Assembly: GCA_016200135.1 (NCBI GenBank)
Contig: JACQFI010000121.1
Coordinates: 1-39,714, forward strand
Direction: 5' to 3'
Length of the DNA stretch: 39,714 nucleotides
Source: Planctomycetota bacterium
GTDB taxonomy: Bacteria > Planctomycetota > SZUA-567 > H5-PLA8
Part shown: piece after piece, positions 1 to 8,307 of the stretch
Position numbering within the stretch: the first letter of the stretch is position 1
Layout of the letters: each line of letters starts with the position of its first letter
Program-made: the position numbers and the translations under genes
Notes under the pieces: generated by a model
What the model saw: only the letters and a program-made list of their open reading frames with translations
Databases searched by the model: none
What the model was told of the DNA's origin: nothing

Positions 1-393
1 GCCGTCGCCGACAAGCCCGCCGCGAAGACGCGGATCGTGCTGCGCGACGGGACCGCGTACACGTTCGTCCTCGGCAAGCGCATGAAGGACTTCGGCATCC
101 TGCAGATTGAAGGGCAACCCGAGATCTGGAAGATTCAGGGCTTCACGTACGATGCCCTCGCGCGGGAGCTCAAGGAACTCAAGCGGGAAGACGCGAAAAC
201 GCAGGCGCCGCCGGATGCCACACATCAGGAGGAAGTAAAGACCACCGCGCCGACCGTCGAGCCCGCCAAGACGCCCGACGTGGTCGCGCCGCCGCCTCGC
301 GAAGAGATCCCCGACGCGCCGCCGCCCGCCACGAAGGAACAGCTCGAGAAGCTGAAGCCCAAGGCACCGCCGGCGGTGCTCAAGTCGGAGTAA
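1..393 (+). CDS. C-terminal part of a DUF4340-like protein (5' end outside window)
   Basis: The frame is open from the first base, so this is the 3' end of a longer gene; the first GTG at position 37 is unlikely to be the real start. The visible part has the pattern of DUF4340 domains: a beta-strand 'IVLRDGTAYTFVLGK', then 'GILQIEGQPEIWKI', then a helix 'DALARELKELK'. It ends in a tail of about 55 residues rich in Pro, Ala and Glu (repeated PPP and APP), probably disordered. DUF4340 proteins often sit with gliding/ABC-type GldG-like and MoxR-type genes, and a MoxR/chelatase-type AAA+ gene follows here after about 250 bp. The family call rests on pattern only. No catalytic residues can be named. 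Confidence 0.5.
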   Translation, partial: AVADKPAAKTRIVLRDGTAYTFVLGKRMKDFGILQIEGQPEIWKIQGFTYDALARELKELKREDAKTQAPPDATHQEEVKTTAPTVEPAKTPDVVAPPPREEIPDAPPPATKEQLEKLKPKAPPAVLKSE

Positions 394-403
394 CGGCGGG
401 CTC

Positions 404-538
404 GCGCAAAGGCGCAAAGAACGGCACGTCGAATACAACAGGGCGAAGTGCTGGGTCCTGGGTGCCGAGAGGTTGCTGCGTCAGAATCAATTAATAGCAT
501 TTGGCAGTTCGTTTCTTTGCGTCTTAGCGGCTTTGCGC
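404..538. repeat. Octamer-phrase repeat with inverted arms (GCGCAAAG / CTTTGCGC)
   Basis: Two perfect tandem copies of GCGCAAAG lie at 404-419. About 95 bp on, three octamers in the opposite sense lie at 515-538 (CTTTGCGT, CTTAGCGG, CTTTGCGC). The second cluster is the reverse complement of the first, so the spacer could snap back. The element fills much of the 253-bp gap between the DUF4340-like end and the AAA+ gene. It belongs to the phrase repeats seen at six other loci in the window. Confidence 0.7.
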
Positions 539-646
539 GAAACCATTCCGTCCTTGCGTGAGCCGATTGTCGGTTTCCTTCCCCAGCATCCCCCTATAGA
601 AAAGAGCACGGGAGCTAAAATACATTCGAAGGGAGTCTTGCGAATC

Positions 647-2218
647 ATGGCATCACGACCCGCGACCGTGGGAGAACTCAAGAAGAGCGGTTACCGGCCG
701 AGTTCGGTGAAAGACGAGCTGCGCCGGAATCTGATTCACGCGTTGAAAGAGGGCAAGCCGCTCTTTCCGGGCATTGTCGGGTATGAGAAGACCGTCATTC
801 CGCAGATCGTCAACGCGGTGCTCGCGCGGCACAATTTCATCCTGCTGGGCCTGCGCGGCCAGGCGAAGACACGCATCGCGCGGCAACTCATCGATTTTCT
901 CGAACCGGAGATTCCTACGCTCGCGGGCTTCCCGCTGAACGAAGACCCGCTGGCGCCGGTGAGCAACGGCGCGCGCGCGCATCTGGCCGCCGCGGGCGAC
1001 GCGGCGCCGATTCACTGGCTGCCGCGCGAAGAGCGCTACCGCGAGAAGCTCGCGACGCCCGACGTCACTATCGCGGACCTCATCGGCGACATCGACCCGA
1101 TCAAGGCCGCGAACAAGCGCCTCGACTATGCGAGCGAAGAGGTCATCCACTACGGCATCATCCCGCGCACGAACCGCGGCATCTTCTGCATCAACGAACT
1201 GCCGGACCTGCCGAGCCGCATTCAAGTCGGCCTGCTGAACATCATGCAGGAGAAAGATATTCAGATCCGCGGCTTCCCCGTGCGCCTGCCGATGGACATC
1301 GTAATGGTCTACACGGCCAACCCCGAGGACTATACGAACCGCGGCAGCATCATCACGCCGCTGAAGGACCGCATCGAGAGCCAGATACTGACGCACTACC
1401 CGAGCCGCCTCGAGGACGCGCGCAAAATCACGGCGCAGGAGGCCTGGACGAAACGCGACGGCGAAGTGCGCGTGCATGTGCCCGAGTGGCTGCAGGACGC
1501 GGTGGAGGAGGTCGCGTTTCAGGCGCGCAAGAGCGAGTTCCTCGACCAGAGTTCCGGCGTGAGCGCGCGGCTGCCGATCACGCTGCTCGAGAACGTGGTC
1601 TCGAACGCCGAGCGCCGCGGGATCGTCTGCGGCGAGAAAGTCGTCTGTGCGCGGCCGGTGGACTTCCAGACCGCGGTGAGCGCCGTGACGGGCAAGGTGG
1701 AGCTCGTGTACGAAGGCGAACAGGAAGGCGCGCTGAACGTCGCGCGGCATCTCGTCGGCCGCGCCGTAAAGGAAGTCTTCGACCGCGTGATGCCCGACGC
1801 ATACAAGCCCGGCGGCAAGCAGGAGAAGGGCGCGAAGCCGGGGCCGGGCCGCCCTTCGCCCAGCGAGCAGGACGAGGACGCGTCGTTCGGCCCGTACAAG
1901 CTGATCGTGAACTACTTCGCGCAGGGGCGCACGGTCAAGCTCGGCGACACGCAGCCGGCGGCCGAGGTCCTCAAGGAACTGCGGCAAGTGTATGGCCTCG
2001 AAGATCTGACCCGCAAGCACATCCCGATGCAGGAAGCGGAGCTCGAACTGAGCGCGGCAATGGAGTTCGTGCTCGAGGGCCTGCACCAGTCGCGCCTGCT
2101 GGCAAAGGACAGCCTCGAAGGTGCGGCCGGCTATCGCGACATGCTCGGCAGCATGTTCGAAGGCATGGACGAGGGCAGCCCGCCAAACCCGCCGCGCGAG
2201 CGCGGGCGCAGAAGATAA
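647..2218 (+). CDS. AAA+ ATPase, magnesium-chelatase/MoxR-related
   Basis: This 523-residue P-loop ATPase matches the bacterial family often labelled 'magnesium chelatase' or 'sigma-54 interacting'. Walker A is GLRGQAKT (about residues 68-75). The Walker B position reads GIFCINELPDL (about 178-188), with Asn where most AAA+ enzymes have Asp; I recall this as common in this family. A sensor-like segment ANPEDYTNRGSIITPLKDR follows. These enzymes usually act as chaperone-like remodelers with a VWA partner, but none lies next door. An upstream in-frame ATG-less extension to 473 is rejected: the ATG at 647 has GAAGGGAG about 11 bp upstream, and the extension lies in repeat DNA. The C terminus is a charged, Pro/Arg-rich tail. 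The next gene is 133 bp downstream on the same strand, so a shared role with the ATP-grasp operon is possible but unproven. Confidence 0.85.
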   Translation: MASRPATVGELKKSGYRPSSVKDELRRNLIHALKEGKPLFPGIVGYEKTVIPQIVNAVLARHNFILLGLRGQAKTRIARQLIDFLEPEIPTLAGFPLNEDPLAPVSNGARAHLAAAGDAAPIHWLPREERYREKLATPDVTIADLIGDIDPIKAANKRLDYASEEVIHYGIIPRTNRGIFCINELPDLPSRIQVGLLNIMQEKDIQIRGFPVRLPMDIVMVYTANPEDYTNRGSIITPLKDRIESQILTHYPSRLEDARKITAQEAWTKRDGEVRVHVPEWLQDAVEEVAFQARKSEFLDQSSGVSARLPITLLENVVSNAERRGIVCGEKVVCARPVDFQTAVSAVTGKVELVYEGEQEGALNVARHLVGRAVKEVFDRVMPDAYKPGGKQEKGAKPGPGRPSPSEQDEDASFGPYKLIVNYFAQGRTVKLGDTQPAAEVLKELRQVYGLEDLTRKHIPMQEAELELSAAMEFVLEGLHQSRLLAKDSLEGAAGYRDMLGSMFEGMDEGSPPNPPRERGRRR

Positions 2219-2351
2219 TAAGGTTACGTCTGCCCTGCATCTTAGGCATACGTTTTGCTTTTTGAAGACTCTCGCGGTGCCCATTCCGGGGGGCATGGGG
2301 CAGCGCCGCCGCTTTCGGCCTTCCATCACTCTACCTAACCGTTGGTGATCT

Positions 2352-3797
2352 ATGCGGTTCGAAGGGTACGAGGTCGGCCCTTTCTACGACGAGATGTTTC
2401 TGTCCTCCGGCCGGCCGCGGCCTGGAGCTGAACTGTTGGTTCAAAAGATAGCAGCTCTGGCCCAAGGCGAACTATCCCGCCGGCAGCAAGCCGCCGAGCA
2501 GGCGCTGCTGAATCTGGGCATCACCTTTAATGTCTACGGCGACAACCAGGGCGGCGAGCGCATCTTCCCCTTCGACATGGTGCCGCGCATCGTCGGAGCG
2601 GAGGAGTGGGCGTCCATCGAGAAGGGCCTGAAGCAGCGGATCCACGCGCTGAATCTCTTCATCGACGACGTCTACCACGAACAGCGCATCATCAAGGACG
2701 GCGTGATCCCCGAAGAGATCATCCGTTCGGCGAAGAGTTTCCGGCCGCAGTGCATGGGCCTGAACCCGCCGCGCGGAATCTGGAACCACATCACCGGCAC
2801 GGACCTGGTCCGCGACGGCGACGGGCGCATGTACGTGCTCGAGGACAATCTGCGCTGCCCCTCGGGCGTCAGCTACGTGCTGGAAAACCGCGAGCTGATG
2901 AAGCGCACCTTCCCGCAGGTCTTCGACGACTCGAAAGTCCGTCCGGTGAATGAGTACCCCAGCAATTTGCTGAAGACGCTGCAGAATCTGGCGCCGGACG
3001 GCGTCGAGAACCCCGTCGTCGCGGTGCTCTCGCCGGGCATCTACAACAGCGCGTACTTCGAGCACACCTATCTGGCACAGCAGCTCGGCGTCGAACTGGT
3101 CGAGGGCACGGACCTGGTGGCTGCCGACGGGCGCATCTGGATGCGCACGACCAAGGGCTTCGAGCGCGTGGACGTGATCTACCGCCGCATCGACGACGAC
3201 TTCCTGGACCCCAAGGCATTCCGGGCCGATTCGACGCTGGGCTGCGCGGGCCTGATGGACGCGTACCTGCACGGCCGCGTGGCCCTGGCCAACGCGCCGG
3301 GCACCGGCGTGGCCGACGACAAGGTTGTGTACGCCTACGTGCCGCGCATGATCAAGTATTACCTGGGCGAGGAGATGCTCCTGCCGAACGTGCCCACGTA
3401 CCTCTGCTGGGAGCCCGAACAGCGCCAGCACGTGCTCGCGAATCTGGACAAGCTGGTCGTGAAGGCCGCGAACGAGTCCGGCGGCTACGGCATGTTGGTG
3501 GGCCCGCACGCCGACCAGGCGGCGCGGGACGAGTTCGCGGAACGCATCAAGGCCAACCCGCGCAACTATATCGCGCAGCCGACCCTCTCGCTCTCGCGCG
3601 TGCCGGTGATCGTGGGCGAACACTTCGAAGGCCGGCATGTGGACCTGCGGCCGTTCATCCTGTACGGAAAAGAGATCTACGTCCTGCCCGGCGGGCTCAC
3701 GCGCGTGGCGCTGAAGAAGGGCTCGCTGGTCGTCAACTCATCCCAGGGCGGCGGCAGCAAGGACACCTGGGTGCTCGCTTCGAACCACGGGACCTGA
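2352..3797 (+). CDS. Circularly permuted ATP-grasp protein (DUF404/DUF407 type)
   Basis: The protein has 481 residues and is a member of the circularly permuted ATP-grasp family. Recognisable blocks are YGDNQGGERIFPFDMVPRI (about 62-80), the RGIWNHITGTDLVRDGDG region, the EDNLRCPSGVSYVLENR block (about 164-180) with probable Mg/ATP-binding Glu and Asn, and VVKAANESGGYGMLVG near residue 375. ATP-grasp enzymes form amide or peptide bonds through acyl-phosphate intermediates, and this family is predicted to ligate peptides or amino acids onto an unknown acceptor. The stop is separated by one base from the alpha-E gene, so the two are translationally linked. With Anbu and transglutaminase genes downstream, this reproduces the conserved neighbourhood described by comparative genomics. 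The substrate is unknown. No strong Shine-Dalgarno was seen before the ATG. Confidence 0.93.
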   Translation: MRFEGYEVGPFYDEMFLSSGRPRPGAELLVQKIAALAQGELSRRQQAAEQALLNLGITFNVYGDNQGGERIFPFDMVPRIVGAEEWASIEKGLKQRIHALNLFIDDVYHEQRIIKDGVIPEEIIRSAKSFRPQCMGLNPPRGIWNHITGTDLVRDGDGRMYVLEDNLRCPSGVSYVLENRELMKRTFPQVFDDSKVRPVNEYPSNLLKTLQNLAPDGVENPVVAVLSPGIYNSAYFEHTYLAQQLGVELVEGTDLVAADGRIWMRTTKGFERVDVIYRRIDDDFLDPKAFRADSTLGCAGLMDAYLHGRVALANAPGTGVADDKVVYAYVPRMIKYYLGEEMLLPNVPTYLCWEPEQRQHVLANLDKLVVKAANESGGYGMLVGPHADQAARDEFAERIKANPRNYIAQPTLSLSRVPVIVGEHFEGRHVDLRPFILYGKEIYVLPGGLTRVALKKGSLVVNSSQGGGSKDTWVLASNHGT

Positions 3798-3798
3798 C

Positions 3799-4788
3799 AT
3801 GCTCAGCCGCGTCGCCAGTTCGATGTACTGGTTGGCCCGCTACGTGGAGCGCGCGGAGAACGTCGCGCGCTTCATCGAAGTGAACCAGAACCTGATGCTC
3901 GATCTGCCCGACGCCCAACAGCAGTGGGAGCCGCTCGTCGTCACCACCGGCGACGAGGACGAGTTCAAGTCGCGCTACGCCGACTATTCAAAAAGAAACG
4001 TGCTCGAGTTCCTCAGCTTCGACCTGAAGAACCCGAGTTCGATCCGTGCGTGCGTCTGCGCCGCGCGGGAGAACGCCCGCAGCGTGCGCGGCAACCTCTC
4101 CACGGAGATCTGGGAGGGGCTGAATACCTTCTACCTGGAGATCAACGCCGCGGCGGCCGACCCGCGCACGCGCGACGATCCGCAGGACTTTTACCAGCGC
4201 GTGAAGCAGCAGAGCCACCTGCTGGTGGGCATCATGGAAGCCACGATGTCGCGCGGCGAAGGCTGGCACTTCTGCCACATGGGCCGCCTGCTGGAACGCG
4301 CCGACAAGACCACGCGCATCCTGGATGTAAAGTATTTCCTGCTGCTCCCGACACCCGGGCATGTCGGCACGCCCACCGACGAAGTGCAATGGTCGGCGGT
4401 GCTGCGTTCCACCAGCGCGCTGGAGATGTACCGCAAGAAGCACCACACGATCCTCCCGCAGCTTGTTGTCGATTTTCTGCTCCTCGATCGCGAGTTCCCC
4501 CGCGCGGCGCATTACTGCCTGCAGGCCGCCGACGAATCGCTGCACGCCATCACCGGCACGCCTCCGGGCACCTTCCGCAACGCGGCCGAACAGCGCCTGG
4601 GCCAGTTGCGCGCGGAGATCGCGTTCACGCACGTGAACGAGGTCGTCCGCGCGGGTCTGCACGAATTCATTGACGGCCTGCAAGTCCGCCTTAATCTCAT
4701 CGGAGACGGCATTCACGAGAGTTTTTTCATGCTGCGCCCGCACGCGAGCGAGCTGAATGCCCAGTCCATGGGAGCCTACCAGCAATGA
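3799..4788 (+). CDS. Alpha-E domain protein (DUF403)
   Basis: The protein has 329 residues and is all-helical. The N terminus MLSRVASSMYWLARYVERAEN is the signature of the alpha-E family, and the Tyr/Trp/Arg/Glu pattern recurs later (GRLLERADKTTRILD, about residues 161-175). Alpha-E proteins almost always accompany circularly permuted ATP-grasp proteins, sometimes fused to them, and are thought to be a partner or helical adaptor of the ligase; no catalytic activity is established. The gene starts one base after the ATP-grasp stop, and its own stop overlaps the Anbu start in an ATGA junction. This points to strict co-translation and probably fixed stoichiometry. Confidence 0.93.
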   Translation: MLSRVASSMYWLARYVERAENVARFIEVNQNLMLDLPDAQQQWEPLVVTTGDEDEFKSRYADYSKRNVLEFLSFDLKNPSSIRACVCAARENARSVRGNLSTEIWEGLNTFYLEINAAAADPRTRDDPQDFYQRVKQQSHLLVGIMEATMSRGEGWHFCHMGRLLERADKTTRILDVKYFLLLPTPGHVGTPTDEVQWSAVLRSTSALEMYRKKHHTILPQLVVDFLLLDREFPRAAHYCLQAADESLHAITGTPPGTFRNAAEQRLGQLRAEIAFTHVNEVVRAGLHEFIDGLQVRLNLIGDGIHESFFMLRPHASELNAQSMGAYQQ

Positions 4789-5510
4789 CGATGTGCCTGG
4801 GGATGCGGGTGCAGGAAGGTCTCGTAGGACTTGCCGATACGCGCGTGATCACGGGAAACGAGTGCATCGTGGCCCGCAAGGTCGCGACGTTCACCGGCGA
4901 CGGCTACTCCCTGTTCGTCATGACCGCGGGCCTGCGTTCGGTGCGCGACAAGGCGCTCACCTATTTCAACGAATTGATGGAAGACCGCAAGGAACCCTTT
5001 GACCGCGTCTTCAAGGCCGTCAACGCCTTCGCCGACCAGTTGCGGCGCGTGGCCAAGGAAGACAAGGAAGCGCTGGTCGAGAGCGGGCTGTCCTTCAACA
5101 TCACGGCGCTCATCGGCGGCAAATTCCACGCGGATAAGGAACACAAGCTCTACCTCGTCTACTCGCAGGGCAACTGGGTGGAAGTCGGCACCGGTACGCC
5201 CTACGCGATCATCGGCGCCACCGGCTACGGCAAGCCGGTGCTGGACCGCACGCTAAAATTCGAGGACCCGCTGCGCTTCGCGCTGAAAGTGGGCGTTCTC
5301 GCCTTCGATTCGACGCGCATCAGCGCCTCGGACGTGGACTTTCCGCTCGACGTCGTCATCTTCTCGAATGGCAAGCTGGTAGAGCACCGCTACCAGCGGC
5401 AGGACCTGAACGAGGTCAGCACCTGGTGGCAGGACCGCCTGCGCGATTCCGTCGGCCAACTGCCTTCGGACTGGGAAAATCTGGTGCTGACCAAACTGCC
5501 CGCGCCGTAG
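4785..5510 (+). CDS. Anbu-type proteasome-related Ntn hydrolase
   Basis: This 241-residue protein is of the proteasome beta/HslV fold. The start reads M-T-M-C-L-G; removal of Met would expose Thr2, the expected N-terminal nucleophile of Ntn peptidases. The strand 'GLVGLADTRVITG' has the Asp of the catalytic set, and 'VARKVATF' provides the conserved Lys. Anbu (ancestral beta subunit) is known to form open helical rings without a dedicated AAA unfoldase. Its genes travel with ATP-grasp, alpha-E and transglutaminase genes, exactly as here. The gene overlaps the alpha-E stop by four bases and is followed after 24 bp by the transglutaminase. A role in processing the product of the ligase is inferred from context. 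Older annotations may call this simply 'peptidase' or 'HslV-like'. Confidence 0.9.
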   Translation: MTMCLGMRVQEGLVGLADTRVITGNECIVARKVATFTGDGYSLFVMTAGLRSVRDKALTYFNELMEDRKEPFDRVFKAVNAFADQLRRVAKEDKEALVESGLSFNITALIGGKFHADKEHKLYLVYSQGNWVEVGTGTPYAIIGATGYGKPVLDRTLKFEDPLRFALKVGVLAFDSTRISASDVDFPLDVVIFSNGKLVEHRYQRQDLNEVSTWWQDRLRDSVGQLPSDWENLVLTKLPAP

Positions 5511-5534
5511 AAAGACCGGAGCCGCCACGCACGC

Positions 5535-6380
5535 ATGCGCATCGACGTTTGCCACCTCTCAGAATACCGCTACAGCACCCCCGTTTTCCTCGAACCGCAC
5601 CTGCTGCGCCTGAGGCCACGTTCCGACGGCGCGCAGGAGTTGCTGCGGTTCGAACTGACCGTCGCGCCCGCGCCCGCCGGCCGAGCGCACCTTCTGGATG
5701 CGGAAGGCAACGCCTGCACGCGAATACTGTACGAACAGCCGGCGGAGTTCCTGCGCATCGAGACGCGCTTCGAGGTCTCACTGACCCGCGCGAACCCGTT
5801 CGACTTCGTGCTCGAACCGGACGCGGACCGCCTGGATTCGATCTACAACCGCACGCCCATGCTCCTGCTCGCCCCATATCGCACGCGCGCCAACGAGTCC
5901 GCCGAGGTCACGCGGTTGGCCGCGCAGGTGGCGCAGGATTCCGGCGGCAAGACGATCGCCTTTCTGGCCAACCTCGGCAAATTGATCCGCGAACGCGTGC
6001 GCATGGCCGTCCGGCCCACGGGCTATCCTTACACACCGGAGGAATGCCTGCGGAAGGACGAGGCCTCATGCCGCGATCTGGCCGTGCTCTTTATGGATGC
6101 CTGCCGCGCGCAGGGCTTGGCCGCGCGTTTTGTGAGCGGCTACAAGCGCGGCGAGCCGGACCAGGAACATCATCTGCACGCATGGGCGGAGGTCTTTCTG
6201 CCCGGTGCGGGCTGGCGCGGCTTCGATCCGTCTCTGGGCCTGGCGGTAGCGCAGGACCACATCGTTCTGGCCACGGGGCAGGCGCCCAGCACGGCAGCGC
6301 CGGTGACCGGTTCCTTCCGCGGCGACCAGGCGCAGGCGGAATTCACCACGTCCATCGCTATCGCCGCGCGCCACGCTTGA
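5535..6380 (+). CDS. Transglutaminase-like cysteine protein with N-terminal beta domain
   Basis: The protein has 281 residues. The N-terminal 85 or so residues match the bacterial transglutaminase-like N-terminal beta-sandwich (start 'MRIDVCHLSEYRYSTPV', then 'HLLRLRPR'). The catalytic core follows: Cys179 in 'ASCRDLAVLFMDACR', His215 in 'HHLHAWAEVFLPGAGW' and Asp231 in 'GFDPS', a complete Cys-His-Asp triad. There is no signal peptide, so it is probably cytoplasmic. Such proteins act as amide-cleaving or cross-linking enzymes and are the fourth regular member of the Anbu neighbourhood. It is the last gene of this tight operon; about 105 bp separate it from the next gene. Confidence 0.92.
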   Translation: MRIDVCHLSEYRYSTPVFLEPHLLRLRPRSDGAQELLRFELTVAPAPAGRAHLLDAEGNACTRILYEQPAEFLRIETRFEVSLTRANPFDFVLEPDADRLDSIYNRTPMLLLAPYRTRANESAEVTRLAAQVAQDSGGKTIAFLANLGKLIRERVRMAVRPTGYPYTPEECLRKDEASCRDLAVLFMDACRAQGLAARFVSGYKRGEPDQEHHLHAWAEVFLPGAGWRGFDPSLGLAVAQDHIVLATGQAPSTAAPVTGSFRGDQAQAEFTTSIAIAARHA

Positions 6381-6485
6381 GACGCCATACCGAATCCGTC
6401 GCGAATCCGATTGTCCTTGGCGCCCTCCGTTACGCTGTGGCATGATCCGAGCGCTTAAACGCCAACCTTTTTCAGGAGCCCCGTC

Positions 6486-7694
6486 ATGCCCGCACGCCCG
6501 CTCGTCTTCGTACACGGCACCGTGATCCTGCCCAACCGCGAGATCGAGGACGGTGCGGTGGTCTGCAGCGGCGGAAAAATCGTTGCCGTCGGCGGACGCC
6601 GCGAGATTCGCGTGCCCAAGGGCGCGGCGACCATCGACGCCAAGGGCGGCTTCATCGGGCCGGGGTACATCGATATCCACGTCCACGGCGGCGCGGGCGC
6701 GGACTTTATGGACGGCACGCCCGAGGCCGTGCGCACCGCCAACCGCGTGCACGCAAAGCACGGGACCACCAGCATCTTTCCCACCACCACGACCGGCTCG
6801 CGCGAGCAGATCACCGCGATGCTGAGGGCCTGCAAGGCCGTGCAGCGCGGCTGGAAGGTTCGCGACGGCGCGTACGTCGCCGGGGTGCACTTTTACGGGC
6901 CGTACTTCGCGCCGGAAAAGGTGGGCTGCCACTTGAAGTCCGGCCGCCGCGATCCCGATCCGCAGGAGTACAGGAAAGACTTCGACCTCGGCATCATCAA
7001 GATCGCGACCTGCGCGGCGGAGCTTACCGGGGCCGAGGCATTCTACCGCGAGGCCGCGCGCCGCGGGTACCTCGTGACGTGCGGGCATTCGGATTCGAGC
7101 TGGTCCGAGATGGCGCGCGCCTTCCGCGCGGGCATGCGGCACGTGGACCACTTCTGGTGCGCAATGAGTTCCGTGCCTTCCGTGCGCGCGCGCCTCAAAG
7201 AACCGATGCAGGGCAGCATGGAACAGTTCACCCTCTTTCACGAAGCGATGAGCACCGAGGTGATCGCCGACGGCATCCATCTTTCCAGCGAGCTGCTCGA
7301 ATACGCCTTGCGTATGAAGGGCCCGGAGCGCCTGTTGCTCGTCACCGACGCCAACCGCGCGGTGGACATGCCGCCCGGCCGCTACCGCTTCGGGCCGAAG
7401 GCGGACGGCTCGTGGTTCGTGAGCAACGGGAAGGTCGGCATCAACCCCGACGGCAGCGGGCTGGCGAGCACGGTGGTCGGCATGGACACGATGGTGCGCA
7501 TCATGAAGCAGAAGACCAGCGCGAGCCTGCCCGAGGCCGTGCGCATGGGCAGCCTGACGCCCGCCGAACGCGCAGGCATCGCGCAGAAGGCTGGCAGCCT
7601 CGAAGCCGGCAAGCGCGCAGACGTGCTAGTGCTCGACAAAGGACTGAACGTGAAGCGCGTCTTTATGCGGGGGGAAGAATTCGCGGCGTCCTGA
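6486..7694 (+). CDS. NagA-like amidohydrolase with altered metal site
   Basis: The protein has 402 residues and an amidohydrolase fold close to N-acetylglucosamine-6-phosphate deacetylase. Visible landmarks are the HxH at 65/67 in 'GYIDIHVHGG', His201 in 'GHSDSS', His222 in 'DHFWCAMS', 'VIADGIHLS' near 260, and the catalytic Asp288 in 'LLLVTDAN'. The canonical metal-binding Glu in the GLHLEGPF block of NagA is replaced: here the block reads GVHFYGPYF, with Tyr137 at that place. The protein may therefore bind a different or single metal, or act on another substrate. No nagB or PTS genes are nearby. The start has AGGAG seven bases upstream. The gene meets the Rrf2 gene tail to tail with a gap of 5 bp. 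Confidence 0.85.
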   Translation: MPARPLVFVHGTVILPNREIEDGAVVCSGGKIVAVGGRREIRVPKGAATIDAKGGFIGPGYIDIHVHGGAGADFMDGTPEAVRTANRVHAKHGTTSIFPTTTTGSREQITAMLRACKAVQRGWKVRDGAYVAGVHFYGPYFAPEKVGCHLKSGRRDPDPQEYRKDFDLGIIKIATCAAELTGAEAFYREAARRGYLVTCGHSDSSWSEMARAFRAGMRHVDHFWCAMSSVPSVRARLKEPMQGSMEQFTLFHEAMSTEVIADGIHLSSELLEYALRMKGPERLLLVTDANRAVDMPPGRYRFGPKADGSWFVSNGKVGINPDGSGLASTVVGMDTMVRIMKQKTSASLPEAVRMGSLTPAERAGIAQKAGSLEAGKRADVLVLDKGLNVKRVFMRGEEFAAS

Positions 7695-7699
7695 AGGCC

Positions 7700-8149
7700 T
7701 TACACCACGGCGGTCTTGAGCTTGCCCTTGGCCTTGGTTAGAAGCTTGCCCTGCGAGGCGACGAGCTTCGAGAGCGGCGTCTTGTGAAAGAGATTGAGGA
7801 CCTTGTTGCGCGCTTCCTTCCAGGCGTCGTGGATCGGACAGGCGTCGGAGTCGCGGCATTCCTTGTGGCCAAGCACGCAGGTCTCGTAGCGCCCCATGAA
7901 CTCCACCGCCGCGAGGATCTCGTACAGCGTGATCTCCTTGGGCAACCGGTTCAGGCGGAAGCCGCCGTTGCGGCCGCGCTGCGATTCGAGCAGCCCGCTG
8001 CGAGCCAGCGACTGCAGCACCTTGCTTAAATAGTTCGGCGGGATCTCGAGTTCCTGGCCCATGTCGCGGGCCAGCGCGTATTGCCCAGCCGGTAGTTGGG
8101 CGATGTGGGCCATCGCGCGCAATGCGTACTCGCCGGTTACGGTAATCAT
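7700..8149 (-). CDS. Rrf2-family transcriptional regulator, probable Fe-S sensor
   Basis: The protein has 149 residues. The N-terminal winged helix-turn-helix is clear: 'MITVTGEYALRAMAHIAQ', 'IPPNYLSKVLQSLARSGLLESQRGRNGGFRL'. A cysteine triplet lies at 91, 98 and 104 (C-x6-C-x5-C), resembling the [2Fe-2S]/[4Fe-4S] ligands of IscR (x5, x5) and NsrR. This suggests a redox, NO or Fe-S sensing role; the spacing does not decide which. The gene is divergent from moaA, whose product carries two 4Fe-4S clusters, with about 158 bp between starts. A short palindrome upstream may be its own operator. GAAGGA about 10 bases before the ATG serves as a ribosome site. Confidence 0.9.
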   Translation of the reverse strand: MITVTGEYALRAMAHIAQLPAGQYALARDMGQELEIPPNYLSKVLQSLARSGLLESQRGRNGGFRLNRLPKEITLYEILAAVEFMGRYETCVLGHKECRDSDACPIHDAWKEARNKVLNLFHKTPLSKLVASQGKLLTKAKGKLKTAVV

Positions 8150-8165
8150 GCTCGCGCTATCCTTC

Positions 8166-8178
8166 TAAAGAGACTTTA
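8166..8178. promoter_or_regulatory. Candidate operator TAAAG-AGA-CTTTA between Rrf2 gene and moaA
   Basis: A perfect 5-3-5 inverted repeat lies 17 bp upstream of the Rrf2 start codon, in the only A/T-rich part of the divergent spacer. The position fits autorepression. There is no independent support. Confidence 0.3.
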
Positions 8179-8307
8179 AAAGCAACAAATCCGATGATAG
8201 TCGCTTATGCCGTTCTTTTCAACAGGCGTAATGCGCGAACCAGGGCTGGATTGACCCGCAGCGCAGTCTAAGATGAGGGAGTCTTGAGGAGCCTTTCCAA
8301 CTCGATC

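Noticed and set aside
404..538. CRISPR array
   Set aside because: The repeat units are 8 bp, without unique spacers of regular length, and no cas gene is seen.
473..646. 58-codon N-terminal extension of the AAA+ gene
   Set aside because: It lies in repeat spacer and has no family similarity; the ATG at 647 has a ribosome site.
653..2329. 558-codon minus-strand open frame
   Set aside because: It is antisense to the AAA+ gene, which has Walker motifs and a plausible start.
6066..7280. 404-codon minus-strand open frame
   Set aside because: It is antisense to the transglutaminase and NagA-like genes; no domain pattern.
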